Origin: Methanolacinia petrolearia DSM 11571
GTDB lineage: Archaea > Halobacteriota > Methanomicrobia > Methanomicrobiales > Methanomicrobiaceae
Length of the DNA stretch: 64,000 bases
Direction: 5' to 3'
NCBI RefSeq assembly: GCF_000147875.1
Contig: NC_014507.1
Span: forward strand, 558,001 to 622,000
Positions 7,429 to 15,627 of the stretch are shown in pieces; the stretch's first letter is position 1, and each line of letters begins with the position of its first letter. Under the pieces are notes generated by a model. It was not told where the DNA came from and ran no database searches. It saw only the letters and a list, made by a program, of their open reading frames with translations. The position numbers and the translations under genes are program-made.

Positions 7429-8847
7429 CTAAAAAGGTCCGTCCTGCTCAAAACTCCGGTTGAATTTCAGTGCAAGCTCCGCTTTGTAGAGCTCCTTTCC
7501 AAGATACGCGGCATGATCCATGAGAGAGACCCTCTCCTCTTTCAGGAGCATGTGAAATAGATCCTCCCACTTTTTCCCTTTTATCGCTCTTCCTTTGTGG
7601 ACCGCAACGATGTACCCGTCCTCTATTCCTATTCTTATGTTCCCGGCGGGATCGAAGACCAGTTCATCTATGATCCCGCCTGCCTCGTTACAGGTTGTAT
7701 ATGAAAGGGGCAGCTCATGCCGTCTTCTCTTCTCTTTTATGCAGAACAGATCGATGCCGAGGTCCTTCGGGTACGGCCTGTTCGATGCGAGGACCATCAT
7801 CTCGGATGCACGCCTCATCTCCCTGACCGAACCTTTTGTTTTGTCCGAGTGTTCGCTTGTGAAAACGATCGATGCTCCTGCCTCCATCGCAAGTGCGGCA
7901 AGGAGGGCGTTTGCACCAGGGGAGTCGGCATCTATCAGCTCCACGACATTTCCCGCACCGAAAAATACGGGGTGTCCGCATGGGACAAAACCTGATAGTG
8001 ATTGAAGAAGTCCGGACCCTGCAGGCTGCAGGAGAGGATCGGCAATGATCCTTTTGATCCCTGTTGCCCCGGCCATCTTTAGATTCTCTTCGAGTGTTTT
8101 TTCATTCGGGACGATCACCGCGGCAGCACCAGCTTCTGCGACCTCTTTCCCGATTACCGGAATATTCCCCTCGTGAAGCGAGAGTATTAAATCCGCATGG
8201 CCCAGTGCAGCTCTTATCAGTCCGGGGTCCTGCGTGTCTGCGGCGAAGACAGTTTGGATGCCGGATACTTCCTCAAATACCCTCCGGACATCGTCCGGTG
8301 TTGCATCGAACCCGAAGCCGAGGTCGATGATGTCGGCACCGGATTCTATGAATTCGAAGACTATTTCGCGGAGATTATCCGTCTTATGCGCATCCATGAT
8401 CTCGGCGAGAACCTTCATTCTCGACCCTCCGCCGATCCGGAGATTGCCAATATAAAAATCGGGTTCTGATCTTTCTTCTGCCTCGCTGATCTTCGAGTAT
8501 GCCTCCTCTTTCTTCTTTGAAGCGATCAGCTCGTCGGCAGGTATTGTTCGTGAGAGTTGCAGTTCGTCGATATGGCCGAGGATCAGTTCGAGATCTGCGG
8601 CGTGCCGTGGTCCTAGGTATACCGGAATGCCGAATTCCTCCTCTACTCCCGAGAAATCCGCCGTGCACATGCCGGAAACAATTACCATATCGTATTTTAC
8701 TTTACTTCCTGACAGGATTGCTGAAAGTTTTTTAGGTGCGAGGAATGCGGCGATCTTTCCTGCAACGGCTACATCGGCCCCGAATCTTTCCGCGGCTTTT
8801 TTTACCACCGGATATGCAATCTCGCCTGTCGGGAGGAGTATGCGCAT
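7429..8847 (-). CDS. Dihydropteroate synthase-like protein (methanopterin pathway candidate)
   Basis: A 472-residue protein of the archaeal DHPS-related family (TIGR00284 type, M. jannaschii MJ0107-like). About 150 N-terminal residues form an archaea-specific domain. A TIM-barrel region then resembles the pterin-binding enzymes: MKVLAEIMDAHKT, SGADIIDLGFGFDATPDDV and a late ADSPGANALLAALAMEAGAS. A C-terminal domain follows. The family is thought to act in tetrahydromethanopterin synthesis, but it lacks canonical DHPS boxes and the reaction is not settled. mptA, an early enzyme of that pathway, is 24 kb away. Confidence 0.85.
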   Translation of the reverse strand: MRILLPTGEIAYPVVKKAAERFGADVAVAGKIAAFLAPKKLSAILSGSKVKYDMVIVSGMCTADFSGVEEEFGIPVYLGPRHAADLELILGHIDELQLSRTIPADELIASKKKEEAYSKISEAEERSEPDFYIGNLRIGGGSRMKVLAEIMDAHKTDNLREIVFEFIESGADIIDLGFGFDATPDDVRRVFEEVSGIQTVFAADTQDPGLIRAALGHADLILSLHEGNIPVIGKEVAEAGAAAVIVPNEKTLEENLKMAGATGIKRIIADPLLQPAGSGLLQSLSGFVPCGHPVFFGAGNVVELIDADSPGANALLAALAMEAGASIVFTSEHSDKTKGSVREMRRASEMMVLASNRPYPKDLGIDLFCIKEKRRRHELPLSYTTCNEAGGIIDELVFDPAGNIRIGIEDGYIVAVHKGRAIKGKKWEDLFHMLLKEERVSLMDHAAYLGKELYKAELALKFNRSFEQDGPF

Positions 8848-8891
8848 ACCACTTGAATTAATATGGCAAGGGAGAAAAATACTACTATCCG

Positions 8892-9560
8892 ATGCTGAAA
8901 TGCGACCTTCATGTGCATACGAAATATTCCCGCGACGGCGAGAGCAGTGTTGAGGATATTATCCGGATGGCAGAGAAACGCGGTCTTGATGTAATTGCCA
9001 TTACGGATCACGACACTGTCGGGGGAGCGAAGTACGCACAGACAATAAAAACAGATATTATGGTAATTCCCGGGGTTGAGATCTCGACAAAATCAGGTCA
9101 TCTCATTGCGCTTGGCATAACCGAAACTATTCCTGCGGGTCTTGATTTTTATGAAACCGTGGATCGTGCAAGGGAAATGGGAGCGTTTTTGATCCTCCCT
9201 CATCCTTTCCACCAGTTCAGGCATGGTGTGGGCACCAGGCTGAAGGATGCCATCGGGGCCGTTGATGCAGTCGAATCGTTCAACAGCCGCTATATTATAG
9301 GATCTGCAAACAAGAAGGCGGAGAAGAAAGCAAAAAAGTTCAAAAAGCCTTGTGTTGCAGGAAGTGACGCTCATAATGCAAGATTCGTCGGTTACGGTGT
9401 AACTGTTGTCGATTCGGAGAAGGATATGCAGTCGATATTCGATGCAATATCCGCCGGCAGGGTCTGCATTATCGGGAAGATGACTCCGCTTAAAAGCTAT
9501 ACGGGGCAGTCTTTAAAGAACACCAAGCGAAAGATTGTCAGAAAAGTCAGGCATAAATGA
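8892..9560 (+). CDS. PHP-domain phosphoesterase
   Basis: A 222-residue protein with the four PHP metal motifs: CDLHVHTKYSRDG (residues 4-16), ITDHDTVGG (about 37-45), a Glu/His block around VIPGVEIST and ILPHPFHQF, and GSDAHNARFVGYG near residue 160. PHP proteins are metal-dependent phosphatases acting on nucleotides or sugar phosphates; the substrate here is unknown. The last codons overlap truA by 4 bp (ATGA), so the two are translationally coupled. The Lys/Arg-rich C-terminus (NTKRKIVRKVRHK) could bind nucleic acid. Confidence 0.88.
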   Translation: MLKCDLHVHTKYSRDGESSVEDIIRMAEKRGLDVIAITDHDTVGGAKYAQTIKTDIMVIPGVEISTKSGHLIALGITETIPAGLDFYETVDRAREMGAFLILPHPFHQFRHGVGTRLKDAIGAVDAVESFNSRYIIGSANKKAEKKAKKFKKPCVAGSDAHNARFVGYGVTVVDSEKDMQSIFDAISAGRVCIIGKMTPLKSYTGQSLKNTKRKIVRKVRHK

Positions 9561-10342
9561 GGATTGCTTTTCTTGTATCGTATATTGGAACGGATTTTTA
9601 CGGCTCCCAGCAGCAGCCGGGGATAAGAACCGTTGAGGGGGAATTTATCGGCGCATGTATCGATCTGGGGCTTTTTTCCGACTGGAGAGATGCACGCTTT
9701 CAGTTTTCAGGAAGAACCGATGCAGGCGTGCACGCAAGATCCCAGATATGCGCATTTGATACGGATTATCCGGAGCGTGCGGTCTCGGCAATAAACAGGA
9801 AACTTCCCGGGGACATCAGGTGCAGGGGATGGGCCGGGGTTCCGGAAGGATTCAATCCGCGTTTTGAGGTTTCGGAAAGAATCTATAGGTATTTTTTCCC
9901 AGATGGGAATCTGGATTGGGGTAAGATGTCGCTTGCTGCCGAATATCTCCCCGGAGTACATGATTTTTCCCGTTTCGCCCGTGTCGAGGGGAAAAATCCC
10001 GAGAGAAAAATATTCTTGGCAGAGATAATCCCTGATAAGGAGGGAATAATCTTCGAGATTCGCGGGGAGAGTTTTCTATGGAATATGGTCCGGTGCATAT
10101 CCCATGCCCTTTGGCTGGTTGGGAGCGGTTCAGAATCCCCTGAAGTAATATCGGCTGCGCTATCAAATACTGATGGGCCCCGTTTTCCCGCTGCACCTCC
10201 TGAAGGGCTTGTTCTGTGGGATCTAGTTACGGATCTGGAATTCGCTCCGGTGAATGGTCTCGAAAAGAGCGAAAAATTCCTTGATGACTTCAAGTGCAGG
10301 CACCACCAGCTTTTGAAGGCCGCTGAGTTTTTGATAGAGTGA
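9557..10342 (+). CDS. truA: tRNA pseudouridine synthase A
   Basis: Isomerises uridines 38-40 of the tRNA anticodon arm. The 261-residue protein opens with IAFLVSYIGTDFYGSQQQPG. The catalytic Asp lies in FSGRTDAGVHARSQ (about residues 50-63), with later FARVEGKNPERKI and RGESFLWNMVRCI typical of TruA. Archaeal TruA proteins are of this length. It is coupled to the PHP gene by a 4 bp overlap. A run of seven T (10346-10352) just after the stop is a plausible terminator, followed by a large modular repeat. Confidence 0.95.
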   Translation: MRIAFLVSYIGTDFYGSQQQPGIRTVEGEFIGACIDLGLFSDWRDARFQFSGRTDAGVHARSQICAFDTDYPERAVSAINRKLPGDIRCRGWAGVPEGFNPRFEVSERIYRYFFPDGNLDWGKMSLAAEYLPGVHDFSRFARVEGKNPERKIFLAEIIPDKEGIIFEIRGESFLWNMVRCISHALWLVGSGSESPEVISAALSNTDGPRFPAAPPEGLVLWDLVTDLEFAPVNGLEKSEKFLDDFKCRHHQLLKAAEFLIE

Positions 10343-10362
10343 ATATTTTTTTAGTAAGGTGA

Positions 10363-10641
10363 AGGGAGGGGGATGATTTCCCCCTCCCTATAACCCTCCC
10401 CCTCGTGGCGATATTGTCGCAAACCGAAGGGCTGTCGCCCTTTCGAAGCCCAAGGCGGCCTTCGGTCACCATTTGTGAAAACTAGTTTTTGAAGGATGGA
10501 CAAGCATCCCCTTTTGCTCTGGAGAAATAGGTGATATCCTAAAACCGGGTTCTCTCCCGGCCGAAGGCCGGGTTATCGCAAGCGCAAAGCCCTGAGGTCA
10601 GGGCGTGTTCGCGAAGCGAACTTGCGCAAGGGTTGCCCCTT
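10363..10641. repeat. Modular intergenic palindromic repeat, copy A
   Basis: First of four related copies, in the 347 bp convergent gap between truA and the gene at 10690. Modules in order: a 9 bp hairpin GGGAGGGGG / CCCCCTCCC (10364-10388, 7 nt loop), a CCCTCCCCCTCGTGGCGAT box, a CGAAGGGCTGTCGCCC to CCTTCGGTCA block, GGATGGACAAGCATCCCCTT, a CTCCCGGCCGAAGGCCGGGTTATCGC block, and GTTCGCGAAGCGAACTTGCG. It lies between oligo-T signals of both flanking genes. I see no gene in the gap. Confidence 0.85.
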
Positions 10642-10674
10642 GAAGTATAGTTAGTCCTTTTGATTAAATCAATT

Positions 10675-10682
10675 AAAAAAAA
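10675..10682 (-). terminator. Oligo-T terminator of the gene at 10690-11544
   Basis: A run of eight A on the plus strand gives T8 on the minus strand, 8 bp after the stop. Archaeal RNA polymerase terminates on such T runs without needing a hairpin. Confidence 0.5.
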
Positions 10683-10689
10683 TAAAAGG

Positions 10690-11544
10690 TTAAGTCGTGA
10701 TGATATCCACTCCGGAAGGCTTCATAACGGTTATAAGCCATCCTGGGATCGACTGTGATGTCTTCAGGACTACCTTGAAATCATCCCTGTTTGTTACGAC
10801 GCCAATATATGTTGCAGTGACTTCGTAATCGGCATTATAGATAGGCATTCCGAACATCGTGATTATTACATGCTTTGCCGGGAAAGTGGTCGATTCACCC
10901 AGAGAGATAGTTCGCCTGTCGTTGTTGATGGAAAGGGTTACTGCATTTCCGCTGCTGATCGCCTGGACGGGAATAGGTCCGAAGTCGATCTTCTGGCTGT
11001 CGGGAATGAGTACATCATATGTACCGGTATATGAGAGCGGGTAACCGTATGCATCGAGAACACTGTTTCCGGTAATCAGGCTGACATATCCTCCCGCCGC
11101 GATTAGAATCAGAATAATAATAATCCCGAGCGCGATCTTTCCTCCGTGGCCCTTTTTCGGAGCTTCAGCCTTCTGCTGGGCGCGAACCTCTTTTTCGATC
11201 TGGGCCCTATTCCTCTCGTCTTCGAGACGCTTTCTCTCTTCCTCGCGTGCCCATTCGTCTTTTTCCTTCTTCTTCCTGGCTTCCTCGGCAAGACGTTCTT
11301 TTTCGGCCTGCTTCTCCGCTTCTATCTTCTCGTATTCCCTGGCCTTTTCGGCGTTTTCCTTCTCGCGCTTCTCTCTTTCGATCCTTTCGCGTTCGTCTTT
11401 CCTTATTTTTTCTTCATCAGCCTGGGAGAGTCCGGGTTTCGGTTCTTTGTCCTCCGGTTTGTCCGGGAGCTTGACCGCCTCTCCCACCTTCTTTGTAAAA
11501 CCTTCAAGTGATTTTTTGTCAGGTAGTTTAACCATGTGTATCAC
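10690..11544 (-). CDS. Membrane protein with long charged coiled coil
   Basis: A 284-residue protein of unknown function. Residues about 25-130 are an uninterrupted Lys/Glu/Arg-rich, strongly helical coiled coil (KEKENAEKAREYEKIEAEK style). One transmembrane helix follows at about 137-155 (IALGIIIILILIAAGGY). A C-terminal domain of about 125 residues is rich in beta-type sequence and most likely lies outside. It begins MIHMVKLPDKKSLEGF; the second Met may be the start. The gene is 57 bp downstream of a DnaJ-domain gene on the same strand. The coiled coil may be cytoplasmic and recruit partners (inference). Confidence 0.75.
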   Translation of the reverse strand: MIHMVKLPDKKSLEGFTKKVGEAVKLPDKPEDKEPKPGLSQADEEKIRKDERERIEREKREKENAEKAREYEKIEAEKQAEKERLAEEARKKKEKDEWAREEERKRLEDERNRAQIEKEVRAQQKAEAPKKGHGGKIALGIIIILILIAAGGYVSLITGNSVLDAYGYPLSYTGTYDVLIPDSQKIDFGPIPVQAISSGNAVTLSINNDRRTISLGESTTFPAKHVIITMFGMPIYNADYEVTATYIGVVTNRDDFKVVLKTSQSIPGWLITVMKPSGVDIITT

Positions 11545-11601
11545 CTCGATGATATTGCTCTATATGTCGAATTAGCTATATTTAAATTGCGAAAAAAGTA
11601 G

Positions 11602-12153
11602 TTATTTCTCATCACTTTTTCTGACGAGGAATGGTTTTCCATCTATGACGACATATTCGTCCCCTTTTTGAATGAAATGATCTGAATTCAGAAGCACTTT
11701 TTCTGCACCGTCTACAAGATATCTCTCGGGGCCTTCGACTTTGAATGATAATTTCCCGCCGATATCGATCAGGCCGTCATCGTAGACGATATACTCCCTC
11801 TCCCCCATTATGAGGTGGCGGGCGCCGGTCATAGCAACTTCAGCACCGTCGATCAAAAAATGCTCCTCTTTTTCGCAGGTATATTCATAATCGGCCATCA
11901 GGGAATATTCGTCACTTTCCGGGATTTCCTCCTCTTTGGATGATTCATTCAGCTCTCTGTCATAGGCGCTTCTCTTTTCGGGATCTGATAACACTGAATA
12001 GGCGGCAGATATTTTTTCGAAAAGCTGTTTTGCATTCGGGTGCGTCGCCGTGTCAGGGTGATATGCTTTGGCGAGACTGCGGTACGCTTTTATTATCTCA
12101 TCAGATTCTGCGTTCGCATCAAGACCCAGCACTTCGTAGTAATTCTGCGCCAT
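11602..12153 (-). CDS. J-domain (DnaJ-like) protein
   Basis: A 183-residue protein with an N-terminal J domain (residues 3-68). The HPD motif that stimulates Hsp70 ATPase is present in AKAYHPDTATHPN, followed by FEKISAAYSVLSDPEKR. It lacks the Gly/Phe and zinc-finger regions of true DnaJ. The C-terminal 110 residues contain repeated short blocks with Gly-Ala-x-x at similar spacing (DGAEVAMTGARHLI, DGAEKVLLNSDHFI), suggesting a small beta repeat domain. It is likely an adaptor J protein. Its neighbour downstream is the coiled-coil membrane protein, a possible client or partner. Confidence 0.85.
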   Translation of the reverse strand: MAQNYYEVLGLDANAESDEIIKAYRSLAKAYHPDTATHPNAKQLFEKISAAYSVLSDPEKRSAYDRELNESSKEEEIPESDEYSLMADYEYTCEKEEHFLIDGAEVAMTGARHLIMGEREYIVYDDGLIDIGGKLSFKVEGPERYLVDGAEKVLLNSDHFIQKGDEYVVIDGKPFLVRKSDEK

Positions 12154-12255
12154 CTGATTACAGGTATGTCTGCTATGAATTATTTAACAGGGTGCTGATA
12201 TCAAAAGCCAAAATATCATTATAAATAGTGACAGATTATTACAGAGGTTTTTTAA

Positions 12256-13137
12256 TTGGCAGAGATACCGGATGATGAGTATATTTTAAAGACCACTTCC
12301 GCCTGTGCCGGGTGCAGTATCCCTCTCTGTCTCCGGTATATCACGAAGGCGGCCGGTCCCGATACGGTACTGGTGATTCCTGCATGCTGTACAAGCGTAA
12401 TACAGGGTTTGTATCCTAACACCGCGGTTAACATTCCCGTATACAATGTTGCTTTCGCCTCGGCGGCCGCAGTTGCATCAGGTATGAGCGAGGCTTTCCG
12501 TGCAGCAGGAAAGAAAACAAACGTCATATGTTTTGCAGGAGACGGCGGAACTGTGGATATCGGTATCCAGGCCCTCTCCGGCGCCCTTGAGCGCGGAACG
12601 GATTTCTTATACGTGTGCTACGACAACGAGGCATACTCGAATACCGGTATGCAGAGGTCGGGTGCGACTCCGCTCGGTGCGGCAACGACAACGACACCGG
12701 CAGGAAAGAAAGAGTTCAAGAAGGATCTTGATGCGATTGTAAACGCACACAATCCGGTATATATGGCGACCGCGTGCAGTGCATATCCGCTCGACCTTTA
12801 CAACAAGGTGGAAAAGGCACTCTCGATCACCGGTCCGAAGTTCATACACATTCTTGCACCATGTCCGCCGGGATGGAGATACCAGTCCGATAAGACGATC
12901 TCTGTCGGAAAACTTGCAGTGCAGTCGGGCATGTGGGTTCTCTATGAGCGTGAGAACGGAAAGATAAGCCTGACCGGGGCATCGAAGGCTGCTGCAAAGA
13001 AGAGAATCCCTGTGGAAGACTACCTTAAGGCACAGGGAAGATTCAAGACCGCCTCCAAAGAGGAGGTCTCCGAACTTCAGCAGGCGGTCGAAAATAATTT
13101 CAAAAGAATCGAAAAGGAGGTTGACGGGACATGCTGA
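12256..13137 (+). CDS. porB: Pyruvate:ferredoxin oxidoreductase (pyruvate synthase), beta subunit
   Basis: The TPP-binding subunit of the four-subunit enzyme that reductively carboxylates acetyl-CoA to pyruvate. The 293 residues include CAGCSIPLC and ACCTSV, whose cysteines serve the proximal 4Fe-4S cluster. The TPP motif runs from FAGDGGTVDIG to CYDNEAYSNTG. The start is TTG 12256, since no upstream ATG is in frame and AGAGG lies 9 bp before it. It is the first of porB-porA-porG-porD, with short overlaps throughout. The substrate could be another 2-oxoacid, but subunit sizes and style fit pyruvate. Confidence 0.9.
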   Translation: MAEIPDDEYILKTTSACAGCSIPLCLRYITKAAGPDTVLVIPACCTSVIQGLYPNTAVNIPVYNVAFASAAAVASGMSEAFRAAGKKTNVICFAGDGGTVDIGIQALSGALERGTDFLYVCYDNEAYSNTGMQRSGATPLGAATTTTPAGKKEFKKDLDAIVNAHNPVYMATACSAYPLDLYNKVEKALSITGPKFIHILAPCPPGWRYQSDKTISVGKLAVQSGMWVLYERENGKISLTGASKAAAKKRIPVEDYLKAQGRFKTASKEEVSELQQAVENNFKRIEKEVDGTC

Positions 13138-14243
13138 ACGTAGGGACAGGCAATAAGGCTGTTGCACTTGCTGTAAGGGATGCAAAACCGGGTGTCGTCG
13201 CCGCATACCCGATCACCCCTCAGACCGAGATAGTCGAGGAGATCGCAAACCAGGTGAGTTCCGGAAAACTGGGTGCGAGGTACATCCCCGTTGAGTCCGA
13301 GCACTCTGCAATGGCCGCCTGCATCGGTGTCGCTGCGACCGGCACGAGGACATTTACCGCAACAAGTTCGCACGGTCTTGTCTACATGTGCGAGATGCTC
13401 CACTGGGCGGCCGGTGCACGTCTCCCGATCGTTATGGCGAATGCGAACCGTGCTCTCGGTCCCGGCTGGAATATCGGCGCCGAACATTCCGATTCAATGT
13501 CCATGAGGGACTCAGGGTGGCTTCAGGTATACGCGTCGACGGTTCAGGAGGCATACGATGCGACGATTATCGCATTCAGGATTGCAGAGAATGAAAACGT
13601 CCTGCTCCCTGTGATGATCAACCTCGACGGTTTCCTCCTGACCCACATAACCCAGGGATTCGAGACGGTCGATCCCTCCGTGTTCCTGCCCCCCACGAAC
13701 ACCCCGCACGCGATCGATATCAATAATCCGGGCGGCTACGGGACGCTCACCGCAAATACCGATCACTACAAATTCCGCCATGACATCATGGTCGGAATGA
13801 AGAATTCCGTCGCAGTTATTGAAGACGCCCAGAAGGAGTTCGGGAAGCACTTCGGCAGAAAATACGAGATGTACGAGGAGTACATGACTGAAGATGCCGA
13901 AGTCCTTGTAATTGCGATGGGAACAATAGGCAAGGAGATGGAGGTCGCGATCGACAAACTTCGTGAAGAAGGAGTTAAGGCTGGTTCGCTCAGGGCTCGC
14001 TGGTTCAGGCCGTTCCCCGACCTGAGAGAAAAACTTGAAGGAAAGGAAGTCGTCGTAATCGACCGCGATTACTCGTTCGGCTTCGGCGGAATTCTTGCCA
14101 ATGAACTCCGTGCGAAGACATGCTGCAACCCTTACAGCGTCATCGCCGGTCTCGGCGGCCAGGATGTCACGTATGACGATATCGCCGGATTCGTCAGGGA
14201 CAGGAAACCCGGCGAAGAGTTCTGGTTCGGGGTGAGCGAATAA
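13131..14243 (+). CDS. porA: Pyruvate:ferredoxin oxidoreductase, alpha subunit
   Basis: A 370-residue alpha subunit containing the pyrimidine-side TPP region. AYPITPQTEIVEEIA (about residues 24-38) and YIPVESEHSAMAACIG hold the conserved Thr and Glu used in catalysis. ATSSHGLVYMCEMLHWAAG follows, and a C-terminal transketolase-like domain contains RARWFRPFPD. It overlaps porB by 7 bp and porG by 1 bp, consistent with one translationally coupled operon. The order beta-alpha-gamma-delta differs from the gamma-delta-alpha-beta order known in Methanothermobacter. Confidence 0.9.
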   Translation: MLNVGTGNKAVALAVRDAKPGVVAAYPITPQTEIVEEIANQVSSGKLGARYIPVESEHSAMAACIGVAATGTRTFTATSSHGLVYMCEMLHWAAGARLPIVMANANRALGPGWNIGAEHSDSMSMRDSGWLQVYASTVQEAYDATIIAFRIAENENVLLPVMINLDGFLLTHITQGFETVDPSVFLPPTNTPHAIDINNPGGYGTLTANTDHYKFRHDIMVGMKNSVAVIEDAQKEFGKHFGRKYEMYEEYMTEDAEVLVIAMGTIGKEMEVAIDKLREEGVKAGSLRARWFRPFPDLREKLEGKEVVVIDRDYSFGFGGILANELRAKTCCNPYSVIAGLGGQDVTYDDIAGFVRDRKPGEEFWFGVSE

Positions 14244-14770
14244 TGTACGAGATAAGGCTTCATTCGAGGGGCGGCCAGGGCGGTGTGACCGCCGCGAAGA
14301 TCCTTGCGCACGCCGCATTCCTCGACGGTAAATATGCAACCGCAACCCCGCTCTATGGTGCCGAGAGGCGCGGTGCACCCGTGGTTTCGTTCATCAGGAT
14401 CGATGACAAGCCCATAAAGGTCTATTCGCAGGTAAGAAACCCCGATCTTGTAATAGTTCTCGATCCGGGCATCATGAACATGGTCGATGTTATGCAGGGC
14501 ATCCATAAGGACGGCAAAGTCCTGATCAACAGTCCCCAAAAACCGGAGATGGGAGATCACAAGGTTTACAACATCGATCTTACCGGGATCGCTCTCTCTC
14601 TTGATCTCGTCGTGGCAGGAAATCCGATCCTCAACACCCCTCTTCTCGGGGCTCTTGCAAAGATCGGTCTTGTCTCACGTGAGTCGGTCAGGAAGGCGAT
14701 ATCCGAGGCGTTCTCGGACGAGAGGAACGGGACAGCCGCCCTTAAGGCGTACGAGGAGCTGGTAATATGA
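14243..14770 (+). CDS. porG: Pyruvate:ferredoxin oxidoreductase, gamma subunit
   Basis: A 175-residue gamma subunit, which binds CoA in this enzyme class. It begins MYEIRLHSRGGQGGVTAAKI, the hallmark Gly-rich start. TPLYGAERRGAPVVSFIR follows, and AGNPILNTPLLGALAKIG lies near the end. ATG 14243 uses the last A of the porA stop (TAATG). The end overlaps porD by 4 bp (ATGA). Length equals that of stand-alone archaeal gamma subunits. Confidence 0.92.
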   Translation: MYEIRLHSRGGQGGVTAAKILAHAAFLDGKYATATPLYGAERRGAPVVSFIRIDDKPIKVYSQVRNPDLVIVLDPGIMNMVDVMQGIHKDGKVLINSPQKPEMGDHKVYNIDLTGIALSLDLVVAGNPILNTPLLGALAKIGLVSRESVRKAISEAFSDERNGTAALKAYEELVI

Positions 14771-15009
14771 GTGCAAAGCTTGCAATATCGAGACCAAAAG
14801 AGGGAGCCGCAGGAAAGACCGGCACCTGGAGGACGTTTAAGCCCGTAGTCGACAGGGAGCTCTGCAACAAGTGCGGGAACTGCGAGAGGTTCTGCCCCGA
14901 CGGAACTATTTCGAAGGAATTCGAGATCGATCTTGAGTTCTGCAAAGGCTGCGGAATCTGTGCCGATGTCTGCCCCAAGAAGGCCATAAAAATGGTCAGG
15001 GAAGAATAG
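14767..15009 (+). CDS. porD: Pyruvate:ferredoxin oxidoreductase, delta (ferredoxin-like) subunit
   Basis: An 80-residue 2x[4Fe-4S] subunit that passes electrons between the TPP site and ferredoxin. The two cluster motifs are CNKCGNCERFCPDGT and CKGCGICADVCPKKA, each CxxCxxCxxxCP. The N-terminal 30 residues include a GTWRTFKPVVDRELC lead typical of PorD. It is last in the operon. A T7 run about 30 bp after the stop (15040-15046) may end the transcript before the convergent HxlR gene. Confidence 0.93.
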   Translation: MSAKLAISRPKEGAAGKTGTWRTFKPVVDRELCNKCGNCERFCPDGTISKEFEIDLEFCKGCGICADVCPKKAIKMVREE

Positions 15010-15062
15010 GTAGAAAACATCCGGGAATTATAATTAATATTTTTTTCTGAAAGCTGTGACGG

Positions 15063-15500
15063 CTAATCCTGCTCTCCCAGCTGCTTCTCAATATCGTTGC
15101 GAATTTTTTGGATATCTTCTAAGAGCAGGCGGAGTTTTACAGGGTCATTCACCTTTTCCCTTGACAATCCTTCACCTACAACTTCGTCGTCGAGATACCT
15201 TATACCCCAGAATCCAAGTATCTTTAAAACGATAACCAGTTTATCACCCGCTTCCGTAAGCGAATATTCAACCTTCGGCGGGACTACGGCATAAACCGTT
15301 CTTGTAATGATGCCGTCACGTTCTAGTTCGCGAAGCTGTTTGACCAGCATCTTCTCGCTGATCGAGGGGAGTTTGTGCAATATCTCACTATAACGCAGTT
15401 TTCCGTCCCTTAATACAAGAACGATCAATAGTTTCCATTTTCCCCCGATTACATTGACTGCCGCTTCGACCCACGACCAGTACTCCTTGTTCTTTGCCAT
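15063..15500 (-). CDS. HxlR-family transcriptional regulator
   Basis: A 145-residue winged-helix protein. The HxlR signature is clear: NVIGGKWKLLIVLVLRDGKLRYSEI, then ISEKMLVKQLRELERDGIITR and the wing VPPKVEYSLTEAGDKL. Divergent by 100 bp from the MFS exporter gene at 15628, so control of that transporter is the natural guess. HxlR regulators often respond to small toxic or redox-active molecules. No Cys sensor pair is obvious. The residues after about 110 are charged and helical and may aid dimerisation. Confidence 0.88.
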   Translation of the reverse strand: MAKNKEYWSWVEAAVNVIGGKWKLLIVLVLRDGKLRYSEILHKLPSISEKMLVKQLRELERDGIITRTVYAVVPPKVEYSLTEAGDKLVIVLKILGFWGIRYLDDEVVGEGLSREKVNDPVKLRLLLEDIQKIRNDIEKQLGEQD

Positions 15501-15627
15501 TTCTGACTTTCATTTTGGTTAGTATGTGATAAAATGGTGCGTATGGTGTATTAATCCGGAGAAGTCGATCTGTATAACGCATCCGGCTTGACAATCCGAA
15601 ATGTCTGCCGGGCGGAAGGAATACAGG

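Noticed and set aside
10363-10641. The modular repeat as an ordinary intrinsic terminator
   Set aside because: Both flanking genes have their own oligo-T tracts outside the repeat, and the repeat is far longer and more complex than a terminator.
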